Shown: positions 1 to 7,800, counted from the first letter of the stretch. The stretch is 7,900 nt of DNA from RGIG1666 sp045595745 (GCA_045595745.1 JAZOBB010000118.1:1-7900); one strand, 5' to 3'. Notes: generated from the letters alone by a model not told the origin. Translations and numbers: made by a program.

Positions 1-1
1 C

Positions 2-1984
2 ATAAAAGAGCTTGCAGTAAAACTTTCGGGCATAAGCTTTGGCTGTGCGCTGCGTGATGATTATTTTTATCACAACGAGAATCCCAGAATTTTCGAGGCG
101 ATGACCTTTCCCGTTGATTATGACCGCACAGCGACAGATGCCAAAGATTCTGAGTTTGACATTCAGGCAGGAAACCGTTGGGCAGACCCGGGGGTTATTT
201 GCGAAAGAATAGGTGCAAGCCCGTATCAGCCGTTTCCTGCGATTTTGCTCAGTAACTATAAAACAAAATGTGGACTTGTTCACGGTAGTTTAAGTCAGAA
301 AACCTTTTTCCATAACTATCTGGTAAAACACGAAACTGATGCAGTTACACTTGATATTTTTTCTTCATTTAAAGCAACTGCGTTTTTAAAAGCAGAACCC
401 GGAAGAATTTTAACAGACGAATGGTATTTAGGCAGAACTGACGAGGCAGATGATATTGAAAAAATCTTTGCAAAGTATGCTGATGTTTTGCGTAAAAAGT
501 TGCCTGTCGGATACGGCAGAACATCTATAAACCGTGATAATATGGTTTGGGGAACGTGGAATGACGGTATACGCCGGGATGTTTGTGAAGAGCTTGTACT
601 GCGTGAGACAAAATATTTAAAAGAGAATTTCCCAACTGTAAGATGGATTCAGTTAGATGACGGCTATGCAGTATATAATAAGGTAGCGCACGGCTTGGGT
701 GTAGTATATGAGGGTGAAGAGGGAATTGATAAAACTAAATTCCCAAATGGTTTAAGACATATGACAGACGAAATAAGAAAAATCGGTCTGCGCCCTGCAA
801 TTTGGATTGGCGGCTTTTGTCCTTGTGAAACGAAAATATATAAAGAAAAGCCTGAATGGTTTATAGATTACAGCTTTCGTGTGCCTTCTACTGCTCCGTT
901 AGATGTAAGTCAGCCAGAGGTAAGAGAGTATATGCGCCACGCCGTTGGAGTGTTATGTGAAAAATATGGATTTGAGGCGGTTAAACACGACTTCTGGAGC
1001 TATGCTTTTGAAGACAGTCACGATTTGTATAAAAACAAAGACAAGTCAGGATACGAAAACAGAACATGGTGGCTTAAAGAGATTCGTAATGTAATCCCGA
1101 AAGACGGATATTTACAAACCGGCTGCGATATCGTAATGGGTAATCCGTTCTTGGGCGAATATTTTACCAACTACCGTTACGGAATAGATATCGGCAGCGG
1201 AAACTGGGATTATGTTAAAACCAATTATCTTTGGGGTGCGGCTTGTTTTGCAACGCATACGGGTGATCTGTTTGTGCCGAACAGTGACTCGGTAGGACTT
1301 TTGCCCGGTCTTAACGAAACAGAAGCAATGTTTTGCATTAACTATTGCTTGGTCACGCACTCTATGGTTGAAATTGCAGGCCTTTTGAGTTTGGCAAATA
1401 ACCCCGAAAGACTTAAAATTTTAAAGAAAGCAGTTTGTAACCCGAACAATGGTCAGGATATTTATTTTGTTGGCTACGATTACAGACTTCCTTATTATTG
1501 TGTGCCGAACATAATATACTTTAAAACTCCGCATTTTTCAAAGGTTGAAAACAGTGATATTATGCCGATAAGAACGGTGGGTATATTTAATGTCTACGAA
1601 GAAACAAAATCATTTAGCTTTACAGTTGAAGATTTGGGTCTTTCAAAAGGCGAATATGTGCTTACAGATGTCTGGAGCGGTAAGCAATACGAATTTAATG
1701 GCGAGTTTAAAACAGAAATAGAAGCGCACGGAAGCCGTATGCTTGCAGTAAGTAAAAAAGAAGATATACAGCTTTATGATGCAAATATAAGAATCAATAG
1801 TGCTAAAATGGAAAATGGATCAATGCTTTTAGAAGCAGATTATGCGGTTAAAAATGCGGAATTAAGCTTCAATAAAGAGGTAAAAAGCATTTATGTTTGC
1901 GAAAATAAAGTTGAATTTAAAAAGGAAAATAATAATGTTTGCTTTGATGTAGATAAAGCAGGAACGATAAAGGTTGAATTTTAA
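2..1984 (+). CDS. GH36-like (clan GH-D) alpha-galactosidase family glycoside hydrolase, 5' end outside window
   Basis: Retaining glycoside hydrolase, most likely acting on alpha-galactosides or related alpha-linked sugars. The reading frame is open from the first complete codon (position 2) through the ATG at 101, with protein-like sequence (e.g. NENPRIFEAM) and no ribosome site before 101, so the true start lies left of the window. Numbering from the ATG at 101: a beta-sandwich N-terminal part to about residue 130, a TIM barrel from about 145 to 430, and a C-terminal beta domain with the DVWSGK and HGSRML motifs typical of alpha-galactosidases. WIQLDDGY (182-189) is the substrate-binding DD strand. 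VKHD (294-297) matches the K-x-D nucleophile motif, giving D297. RYGID (359-363) fits R-x-x-x-D with D363 as likely acid/base. No signal peptide can be judged because the N-terminus is missing. The motifs are divergent from classical GH36 (KWD, SCSGGG), so family placement is firm at clan level and the exact substrate is open. It is followed after 16 bases by a PHP hydrolase, probably in the same operon. Confidence 0.85.
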   Translation: MKELAVKLSGISFGCALRDDYFYHNENPRIFEAMTFPVDYDRTATDAKDSEFDIQAGNRWADPGVICERIGASPYQPFPAILLSNYKTKCGLVHGSLSQKTFFHNYLVKHETDAVTLDIFSSFKATAFLKAEPGRILTDEWYLGRTDEADDIEKIFAKYADVLRKKLPVGYGRTSINRDNMVWGTWNDGIRRDVCEELVLRETKYLKENFPTVRWIQLDDGYAVYNKVAHGLGVVYEGEEGIDKTKFPNGLRHMTDEIRKIGLRPAIWIGGFCPCETKIYKEKPEWFIDYSFRVPSTAPLDVSQPEVREYMRHAVGVLCEKYGFEAVKHDFWSYAFEDSHDLYKNKDKSGYENRTWWLKEIRNVIPKDGYLQTGCDIVMGNPFLGEYFTNYRYGIDIGSGNWDYVKTNYLWGAACFATHTGDLFVPNSDSVGLLPGLNETEAMFCINYCLVTHSMVEIAGLLSLANNPERLKILKKAVCNPNNGQDIYFVGYDYRLPYYCVPNIIYFKTPHFSKVENSDIMPIRTVGIFNVYEETKSFSFTVEDLGLSKGEYVLTDVWSGKQYEFNGEFKTEIEAHGSRMLAVSKKEDIQLYDANIRINSAKMENGSMLLEADYAVKNAELSFNKEVKSIYVCENKVEFKKENNNVCFDVDKAGTIKVEF

Positions 1985-2000
1985 AAGGAGGATTATAAAT

Positions 2001-2873
2001 ATGGCTATTACATCAGATTGGCACATACATACGCGTCATAGCTGTGACAGTGCGTGTATGGATTTTGAAACGTTGGTAAAAAGTGCAAAGGAGTGCGGCA
2101 TAACAGATTTTGGAGTAAGTGACCACTATCATACCAGACTTCAGGAGCAAGATATCGCAAACGGTCGCAAAGAATTTGAAAAAACAATCGAGGCACATCC
2201 TGAACTTAAAGGACATTTTCATTTCGGAATAGAGGCAACTATTATATCTGAATGGGAAATAGATAAAATATTAAAAGGTGATTATATAGGAATAAAAGAA
2301 GCTCCGACCTATGGCGTCAGAATAGGCGGTCCTAAAAATGCTCCTGTTACTTTAGATTTTGACGATGAGTTTATAGAAAAATATGGACTTGAGTACGTAG
2401 TTTCGGGTGTTCATTGGCCGATGTATTGCGATACAGACAGAGATAGTCTGCTTAAGGAATATCACCGTCAGTATATGTTTGCGGCAACTCATCCTTATAC
2501 TACAATACTTGCCCATTATATGTGGTATGATTCGGGTCTGTTTACAAACTTATGGGAAATAAAAGATGCAAAAAATCCATTTATAGACTTTTCTACTGTT
2601 CCTGTATCTATGCTTGATGAATTAAAAGCAGCACTTTTAGAGTATAACACAGCATTTGAGCTTAATCTTGGCGGAATTGTTCTTGCGCCTAAGCTTCCCG
2701 ATAGCTTTAAGGATGAATATTTAGGCTGGGTAGCTGACCTTCAGAGAAGCGGTGTAGTGCTGGCAAGTGGTAGTGATAGTCATGCACCTGCTCTTTGCAA
2801 AAGTGATTATGAACAATCAGAAAAAATGTTTAAGCATTACGGGATAGACACATCAAAATTTTTCTGTTTATAG
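2001..2873 (+). CDS. PHP-domain metal-dependent hydrolase (histidinol-phosphatase-like fold)
   Basis: A 290-residue cytoplasmic protein of the PHP (polymerase and histidinol phosphatase) superfamily, which uses two or three metal ions to hydrolyse phosphoesters. The metal-ligand motifs are present in order: DWHIHT (H8, H10), VSDHYH (D41, H42), GIEAT (E78), SGVHW (H138), LAHY (H172) and SGSDSH (D259, H261). The start at 2001 is chosen because AAGGAGG at 1985-1991 sits 9 bases upstream. An in-frame ATG at 1974 would overlap the upstream stop, lacks such a site, and adds nine residues before the conserved N-terminal strand. It is probably co-transcribed with the upstream glycoside hydrolase and is closed by a terminator 8 bases downstream. 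No his genes are nearby, so histidinol phosphatase is not supported as a role; a sugar-phosphate or cyclic phosphodiester substrate is a guess from context. The family call is strong and the function unknown. Confidence 0.88.
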   Translation: MAITSDWHIHTRHSCDSACMDFETLVKSAKECGITDFGVSDHYHTRLQEQDIANGRKEFEKTIEAHPELKGHFHFGIEATIISEWEIDKILKGDYIGIKEAPTYGVRIGGPKNAPVTLDFDDEFIEKYGLEYVVSGVHWPMYCDTDRDSLLKEYHRQYMFAATHPYTTILAHYMWYDSGLFTNLWEIKDAKNPFIDFSTVPVSMLDELKAALLEYNTAFELNLGGIVLAPKLPDSFKDEYLGWVADLQRSGVVLASGSDSHAPALCKSDYEQSEKMFKHYGIDTSKFFCL

Positions 2874-2880
2874 AATAATA

Positions 2881-2924
2881 AATATAAGGGACTGTAGTTT
2901 TTAAACTGCAGCCCTTTATATTTT
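2881..2924 (+). terminator. Rho-independent terminator after the PHP gene
   Basis: A hairpin with arms at 2881-2900 and 2903-2922 begins 7 bases after the PHP stop codon. The arms pair over 20 positions with two G-U wobbles and one A-C mismatch; the actual loop would be about 4-6 bases of TTTTAA. The 3' arm and tail are T-rich (TTTATATTTT) rather than a clean T-run. It ends the glycosidase-PHP unit just before the trpB promoter. Confidence 0.75.
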
Positions 2925-2937
2925 ATAAATAAATTTG

Positions 2938-2966
2938 TAGACATTTATTTTTTTTTGTGATACAAT
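2938..2966 (+). promoter_or_regulatory. Sigma-A promoter for trpB
   Basis: TAGACA (2938-2943) and TACAAT (2961-2966) are separated by exactly 17 bases, each one base off consensus. A TG at 2958-2959 gives an extended -10. Predicted transcription start is about 2973, leaving a leader of about 40 bases before the ATG at 3012. That is too short for a T-box, a peptide attenuator or a TRAP-type trp leader. Confidence 0.75.
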
Positions 2967-3011
2967 ATTTTTATATTTGTTTCACTTACATTTTATTAAG
3001 GAGATTTAACG

Positions 3012-4253
3012 ATGAATAAATACAAAAATTTTGACAACTATCTTAAAGAGTTTCCGACAGAGGATGGATATTTCGGCGAATTTGGCGGAGCCTATGTTGC
3101 TCCTGAGCTTGAGCCTGCGTTTCGCGAGGCTAACGATGCGTATGAAGCGATTTGCCATTCTGCGCAGTTTATTAACGAGCTTCGCCGTATAAGAAAAGAA
3201 TTTCAGGGCAGACCCACACCGGTTTATCATTGTGAAAGACTTTCTAAAATATTCGGCAATTGCCAGATTTATTTAAAAAGAGAAGATTTAAACCATACCG
3301 GGGCACACAAGCTTAATCATTGTATGGGCGAAGGTCTTTTGGCAAAATATATGGGCAAGAAAAAACTGATTGCCGAAACAGGTGCTGGTCAGCACGGTGT
3401 AGCTTTAGCTACCGCGGCGGCTTACTTTGGATTAGAATGCGATATATATATGGGCGAGGTTGATATAGAAAAACAGCATCCGAACGTAATACGTATGAAA
3501 ATGCTCGGCGCAAATGTTATTCCCGTAAGCGCAGGACTTAAAACTCTTAAAGAGGCAGTAGATGCAGCGTTTGACGCATATCTTAAAGAATATGAAAATG
3601 CTATTTACTGCATAGGTTCTGTTTTAGGGCCGCATCCTTTCCCGAAAATGGTAAGAGATTTTCAGACTGTTATCGGCATAGAAGCAAGAGAACAGTTCTT
3701 GGATATGACAGGAATTATGCCTGATGCAGTTTGTGCTTGTGTTGGCGGTGGTTCAAATTCAATCGGTATGTTTTTGCCGTTTGTGTCTGACCCGGTTGAA
3801 ATTTATGGTGTAGAGCCTTTAGGTCGCGGCGACAAGGTTGGCGACCATGCCGCAACAATGAAATTCGGAACAAAAGGAAGACTTCACGGATTTGACAGCT
3901 ATGTTCTTCAGGATGACGCAGGTGAGCCACTTCCTGTTTATTCAATCGCAAGCGGCTTAGACTATCCTGGTGTTGGTCCTGAACATGCATATTTAAGAGA
4001 TGCTGAGAGAGTTCATTACGAAACAGTATCTGATGAAGAGGCAATGGAGGCATTTTTCCTCTTATCAAGATATGAGGGTATCATTCCTGCAATCGAAAGT
4101 GCACATGCAGTTGCGTATGCAATAAGATATGCAAAGGAACACAAATCGGGTTCAATACTTACTTGTCTTTCGGGCAGAGGCGATAAAGACATTGATTATG
4201 TATATGAAAAATATGGCTGCGGTGAGCAGTTTAAGTTGGATTATGAGGTATAA
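3012..4253 (+). CDS. trpB: Tryptophan synthase beta chain (standalone)
   Basis: PLP-dependent enzyme that condenses indole with L-serine to make L-tryptophan, normally as an alpha2-beta2 complex with TrpA. At 413 residues it has the usual length. Visible signatures are HTGAHK (95-100) with K100 as the PLP Schiff-base lysine, ETGAGQHG (122-129) with E122 as the catalytic glutamate, CVGGGSNS (243-250) binding the PLP phosphate, SGLDYPGVGPEH (314-325), EGIIPAIESAHA (355-366) and SGRGDKD (387-393). K180 in TLKEA lies where the alpha-contacting lysine of Salmonella TrpB is expected, judged by spacing from K100 and E122. It reads as TrpB1-type rather than TrpB2. Unusual local residues are KLNHCMGE after the PLP lysine (commonly KINNALGQ) and IASGLD in place of ISAGLD. 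The ribosome site AAGGAG (2998-3003) is 8 bases before the ATG. No trpA or other trp gene flanks it; it has its own promoter and terminator. Indole salvage, or partnership with a TrpA encoded elsewhere, are both possible. Confidence 0.96.
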   Translation: MNKYKNFDNYLKEFPTEDGYFGEFGGAYVAPELEPAFREANDAYEAICHSAQFINELRRIRKEFQGRPTPVYHCERLSKIFGNCQIYLKREDLNHTGAHKLNHCMGEGLLAKYMGKKKLIAETGAGQHGVALATAAAYFGLECDIYMGEVDIEKQHPNVIRMKMLGANVIPVSAGLKTLKEAVDAAFDAYLKEYENAIYCIGSVLGPHPFPKMVRDFQTVIGIEAREQFLDMTGIMPDAVCACVGGGSNSIGMFLPFVSDPVEIYGVEPLGRGDKVGDHAATMKFGTKGRLHGFDSYVLQDDAGEPLPVYSIASGLDYPGVGPEHAYLRDAERVHYETVSDEEAMEAFFLLSRYEGIIPAIESAHAVAYAIRYAKEHKSGSILTCLSGRGDKDIDYVYEKYGCGEQFKLDYEV

Positions 4254-4360
4254 ACAAAATCAAACAAAGCAAATTACCAAATAAAAACATATTAATTAAA
4301 ACTAAAATTTTCTTGTTTATTCTTTGATTTTTTTTGAAAATCTTTATATTGAACATTAAT
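4254..4360 (+). other. AT-rich trpB 3' untranslated stretch, nothing firm
   Basis: This 107-base stretch between the trpB stop and the strong hairpin terminator is very AT-rich. It has no open frame with a ribosome site. The only structure seen is a weak 9-base inverted repeat (AAAATCAAA at 4256-4264, TTTGATTTT at 4323-4331) with a 58-base loop and a trailing T-run. I assign no function. Confidence 0.5.
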
Positions 4361-4425
4361 AAAAAGTACAGAAATGCGATGGTTGAGCGGAAAGATTGCA
4401 TTTCTGTACTTTTTTTTGTTTTTTT
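4361..4425 (+). terminator. Strong Rho-independent terminator downstream of trpB
   Basis: Arms at 4361-4380 and 4395-4414 pair over 20 positions with a single G-U wobble, around a 14-base loop (4381-4394). Runs of eight T (4410-4417) and seven T (4419-4425) follow. The 5' arm begins with an A-run, so the reverse strand would also read as a hairpin with a T tail; it may work in both directions. It lies 107 bases after the trpB stop and ends 10 bases before the next -35 box. Confidence 0.92.
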
Positions 4426-4435
4426 AAAACAATAG

Positions 4436-4464
4436 TTGACATTTATCGGCTTAAGATGTATAAT
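4436..4464 (+). promoter_or_regulatory. Perfect-consensus sigma-A promoter for the HAD-dehydratase operon
   Basis: TTGACA (4436-4441) and TATAAT (4459-4464) are both exact consensus hexamers with the ideal 17-base spacer. Predicted start of transcription is about 4471, so the leader before the ATG at 4493 is only about 22 bases and holds little beyond the ribosome site AAGGAGG (4479-4485). No obvious operator or catabolite-response palindrome is seen overlapping it. Such a promoter would be strong by default; any control by diol or sugar would need a repressor site that I cannot identify. Confidence 0.88.
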
Positions 4465-4492
4465 TATATTATGATAAAAAGGAGGTATCGTT

Positions 4493-5257
4493 ATGATAAA
4501 GCTAATCGTTTGTGACTTAGACGGTACCTTACTCCCCGCGGGTGAAAAAAAGCTCAGCGAAAAAGTGTTTAAAACACTTAATCTGCTTAAAAATAAAAAT
4601 GTTGCTTTCTGTGTTGCCAGCGGCAGAAGTTATCACGAATTAAAAAGGCTTTTTGCCGATAGTCCCACAGATATTTATTTTATCGCATCAGACGGAGCAC
4701 TTGCAGTTTATAAAGAAGAAACTTTGTTTGAAAACACAATTTCTTCTTCGGCTAAAAGTATGCTGATTTCATCAGCTCGCTCACAGGGACTTCCGGGAGT
4801 TATGTTCAGCTCAAAATATCTTTCTTATTATGTATGCAGCTGTCCTAAATTTTCGGATTATGTACATAAAAATCTTAACTATCACGTGCTCAGAGTTTCG
4901 CGGGCGCAAGAGATGGAAGAGCCGGTGCATAAGGTGTCCTTTTACCGCAAGCATAAGCTCACTCTGTCGGCTGATTTAAACAGACAGCTAACCGAGGTAT
5001 ATGATGGTGGAAAATGGCAGGATTTTGTGCCAAACGGCACAGACAAGGCTGTTGCCATAAGCCAATTGCAAAATTTACTTGGTATATCCGCAGCCGAAAC
5101 AGCAGTTTTTGGCGACAATACAAACGATGTTAATATGCTTTTATCCACACCAAATTCATATGCTGTGGCAGGGGCTAACCCCGAAGCGATAAAGGCAGGC
5201 AGACATCAAACGGAAAACATTTTAAAAACTATTGAAGAAATAATACTGAATAAATAA
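4493..5257 (+). CDS. HAD superfamily IIB (Cof-type) phosphatase
   Basis: A 254-residue soluble Mg-dependent phosphatase; relatives dephosphorylate sugar phosphates and other small phosphometabolites through an aspartyl-phosphate intermediate. All four HAD motifs are present: motif I CDLDGTLL (nucleophile D8, general acid D10), motif II ASGRS (S43), motif III lysine in NGTDKAVAI (K185), and motif IV GDNTNDVNML (D208, D212). The stretch between motifs II and III, about residues 85-180, is the C2-type cap that sets substrate choice, which marks subfamily IIB. Length is slightly below the usual 260-280. The start is fixed by AAGGAGG 7 bases upstream. It is the first gene behind a consensus promoter, 17 bases before a glycyl radical dehydratase, so a role in the same sugar or diol pathway is likely. 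Candidates include a phosphatase for a triose or deoxysugar phosphate, which is inference only. Confidence 0.93.
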   Translation: MIKLIVCDLDGTLLPAGEKKLSEKVFKTLNLLKNKNVAFCVASGRSYHELKRLFADSPTDIYFIASDGALAVYKEETLFENTISSSAKSMLISSARSQGLPGVMFSSKYLSYYVCSCPKFSDYVHKNLNYHVLRVSRAQEMEEPVHKVSFYRKHKLTLSADLNRQLTEVYDGGKWQDFVPNGTDKAVAISQLQNLLGISAAETAVFGDNTNDVNMLLSTPNSYAVAGANPEAIKAGRHQTENILKTIEEIILNK

Positions 5258-5274
5258 TTGAAAGGTGTGATAAT

Positions 5275-7800
5275 ATGGCTCGTTCAGATGAATTTCGTAT
5301 CGAAAAAAGAGAGCGTATTACAAAATTGGTGGACGGACTGTTTCTTTCTGAACCTCGTATCGAGGCAGACCGTGCAGTACTTTTAACTGAATCCTATCGT
5401 GCTACTGAGGGTGAACCGATTATAAAGCGCAGAGCTAAAGCATTTGCGCATATTCTTGAGAATATGCCCATAACAATCAGACCTTATGAGCTTATTGTCG
5501 GAAGTGCAACAGTTGCATCGCGTAGCTGTCAGGTTTTCCCTGAGTTCTCTTTTGAATGGTTAGAGGCTGAGTTTGATACCATATCAACTCGTTCAGCTGA
5601 CCCGTTCCAGATTTCTGAAGAAACCAAAAAGACTCTTCACGAAGTTTATAAATACTGGAAAGACAAAACCTCAAGCGACCTTGCCACATCCTATATGGAT
5701 CCGGCGGCTCTTTTAGCTATCGAACATAACATATTTACCGTTGGTAACTATTTTTATAATGGTGTAGGTCACGTAACAGTTGACTACGGCAAGATTTTAC
5801 GTGCGGGCTTTAACGGCGTTATAAAAGAGGCTGAAGCAGCACTTGCTAAATGTAAAATTTCTGATGCTGACTATATTAAAAAGCACGAATTTTTAGAGTC
5901 TGTAATTATTACATCAAAGGCTGTTATTACATATGCTGCAAGATATGCACAGCAGGCTTTAAAAGAAGCAGAGGCTTGCACAGATAAAACCAGAAAGCAA
6001 GAGCTTTTAATGATTGCTCAGAACTGTGTAAATGTTCCTGCTAACGGCGCAAAAACATTCTATGAAGCTTGTCAGTCATTCTGGTTTGTTCAGATGCTTC
6101 TGCAGATAGAATCAAGCGGCCACTCAATCTCTCCGGGACGTTTTGACCAGTATATGTATCCGTATTACAAGGCGGATATCGATAGCGGAAAAATCACCCG
6201 CGAAGATGCACAGGAGTACATCGACTGCTTATGGGTTAAGTTAAACGATATGAGTAAAGCCCGCGACGAAGCATCGGCAAAGGGCTTTGCAGGATACAGT
6301 ATGTTCCAGAACTTAATTGCCGGTGGTCAGACAAGCGAGGGTATTGACGCAACTAACGACCTTTCTTATATGACAATCGAGGCAAGTATGCACGTAATGC
6401 TTCCTCAGCCGTCGCTTTCAGTTCGTATCTGGAACGGAACACCGCACGACTTTATGATTAAAGCAGCAGAGCTTACCGCAACAGGTATTGGTCTTCCTGC
6501 TTATTATAACGACGAGGTTATCATTCCGGCACTCACAAGTCGTGGTCTTGCAATCGCAGATGCTCGTGATTACAACATTATCGGTTGTGTTGAACCGCAA
6601 AAATCAGGTAAAACTGACGGTTGGCACGATGCGGCATTCTTTAATATGTGCCGTCCTTTAGAACTGGTATTTTCAAACGGGATGGACAAGGGTGTTCAGG
6701 TTGGTCTTAAAACCGGCGATGTAGCCGAAATGAAAACCTTTGATGAATTTTATGATGCTTATAAAAAGCAGATGGATTATGCAATCGGTCTGATGGTTAA
6801 TGCAGACAATGCTATTGATATGGCGCATGCAGAACGTTGCCCGTTGCCTTTTGAATCTTCGATGATTGAAGATTGTATCGGCAGAGGTAAATCTGCACAA
6901 GAGGGTGGCGCAGTTTATAACTTTACAGGTCCTCAGGGCTTTGGTATCGCTAATATGGCAGACTCACTTTATGCAATTAAAAAGCTTGTGTTTGATGAGA
7001 AAAAGTTTACATTAGCAGAACTTAAAGAGGCCTTGGCAAACAACTACGGCAAAGGCGGCACAGAAGAAGATACAGCAGTTATTGCAGAAAATGTTGTTCG
7101 TGAGCTTGTAAAACAGGGTGTAGAGCTTGATGATGCAAAAATTGCTGACATTTGCCGTATGATTCAAAACGGTGCAAAATTAGGTGATGCATCAAAGCAT
7201 GAGGCAATTCACGAAATGATTGAGGCGGTTCCGAAATTCGGTAACGACCTTCCTGAAGTTGATGCTTTTGCAAGAGATGTAGCTTATACATATACAAAAC
7301 CGCTTGAGCAGTACACAAATCCACGTGGCGGTCAGTTCCATGCAGGACTTTATCCGGTTTCGGCAAACGTACCGCTTGGTGCTCAGACTGGTGCAACTCC
7401 TGACGGAAGATATGCATACACTCCTGTTGCAGACGGTGTTTCTCCGTCAGCGGGACGTGACGTAAGTGGTCCTACTGCAGCAGCAAACTCGGTATCAAGA
7501 CTTGACCACTTTATCGCGTCAAACGGAACTCTGTTTAATATGAAATTCCATCCGTCAGCGTTAAAAGGCCGTGCTGGCTTAGAAAACTTTACTGCTCTTA
7601 TCCGTTCATTCTTTGACCAGAAGGGCAGTCACATTCAGTTTAATGTTGTCAGCAGAGAAACCCTGCGTGATGCACAGGCACATCCTGAAAACTATAAGAC
7701 CTTAGTTGTTCGTGTTGCCGGCTACAGTGCGTTGTTCACCACATTGTCACGTTCGCTGCAGGATGACATTATAAACAGAACGGAGCAATCCGGATTTTAA
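5275..7800 (+). CDS. Glycyl radical diol dehydratase (B12-independent 1,2-propanediol / glycerol dehydratase)
   Basis: Oxygen-sensitive glycyl radical enzyme that eliminates water from a vicinal diol: 1,2-propanediol to propanal, or glycerol to 3-hydroxypropanal. It is 841 residues with a full PFL-like ten-stranded barrel. Active-site residues seen are H166 (GVGHVTVDYG), H283 and S284 (SSGHSISPGRF), the thiyl cysteine C438 and base E440 in IIGCVEPQ, D452 in GWHDAAFFN, and the radical glycine G816 in RVAGYSA near the C-terminus. The GCVEP motif and the H/S/D set place it with diol dehydratases, away from PFL. From remembered sequences it tracks the Roseburia inulinivorans propanediol dehydratase more closely than Clostridium butyricum glycerol dehydratase (787 residues), sharing the extra segment at about 580-650 and the ending SLQDDIINRT. 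No N-terminal extension of the microcompartment-targeting kind is present. The ribosome site AAAGGTG (5261-5267) is modest. The activase gene follows after 17 bases. Class is certain; propanediol over glycerol is likely but unproved. Confidence 0.95.
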   Translation: MARSDEFRIEKRERITKLVDGLFLSEPRIEADRAVLLTESYRATEGEPIIKRRAKAFAHILENMPITIRPYELIVGSATVASRSCQVFPEFSFEWLEAEFDTISTRSADPFQISEETKKTLHEVYKYWKDKTSSDLATSYMDPAALLAIEHNIFTVGNYFYNGVGHVTVDYGKILRAGFNGVIKEAEAALAKCKISDADYIKKHEFLESVIITSKAVITYAARYAQQALKEAEACTDKTRKQELLMIAQNCVNVPANGAKTFYEACQSFWFVQMLLQIESSGHSISPGRFDQYMYPYYKADIDSGKITREDAQEYIDCLWVKLNDMSKARDEASAKGFAGYSMFQNLIAGGQTSEGIDATNDLSYMTIEASMHVMLPQPSLSVRIWNGTPHDFMIKAAELTATGIGLPAYYNDEVIIPALTSRGLAIADARDYNIIGCVEPQKSGKTDGWHDAAFFNMCRPLELVFSNGMDKGVQVGLKTGDVAEMKTFDEFYDAYKKQMDYAIGLMVNADNAIDMAHAERCPLPFESSMIEDCIGRGKSAQEGGAVYNFTGPQGFGIANMADSLYAIKKLVFDEKKFTLAELKEALANNYGKGGTEEDTAVIAENVVRELVKQGVELDDAKIADICRMIQNGAKLGDASKHEAIHEMIEAVPKFGNDLPEVDAFARDVAYTYTKPLEQYTNPRGGQFHAGLYPVSANVPLGAQTGATPDGRYAYTPVADGVSPSAGRDVSGPTAAANSVSRLDHFIASNGTLFNMKFHPSALKGRAGLENFTALIRSFFDQKGSHIQFNVVSRETLRDAQAHPENYKTLVVRVAGYSALFTTLSRSLQDDIINRTEQSGF

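Noticed and set aside
101..103. ATG at 101 as the start of the glycoside hydrolase
   Set aside because: The frame is open upstream to the window edge with family-like protein sequence, and no ribosome site precedes 101.
1974..2000. Upstream in-frame ATG at 1974 for the PHP gene
   Set aside because: It overlaps the previous stop codon, lacks a ribosome site, and the strong AAGGAGG at 1985-1991 serves the ATG at 2001.
3715..4068. Antisense open frame of 117 codons within trpB
   Set aside because: It is fully inside a strongly conserved gene, of low-complexity His/Gln/Leu-rich composition, and has no recognisable family; a frame shadow.
4256..4335. Nine-base inverted repeat followed by eight T after trpB as a first terminator
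   Set aside because: All A/T-rich pairing with a 58-base loop; such repeats arise by chance in AT-rich DNA and a much stronger terminator follows.
4324..4362. Promoter-like TTGATT/TTGAAA with TATATT/TAATAA
   Set aside because: Partial matches with poor spacing or hexamers in AT-rich DNA, and transcription would start at the terminator hairpin.
5275..5340. Microcompartment targeting peptide on the dehydratase
   Set aside because: The N-terminus enters the enzyme fold almost directly, with no amphipathic extension plus linker, and no shell gene is in the window.
7079..7417. Antisense open frame of 112 codons within the dehydratase
   Set aside because: Lies within conserved coding sequence and is rich in His/Gln/Leu as expected for a shadow frame; no domain seen.
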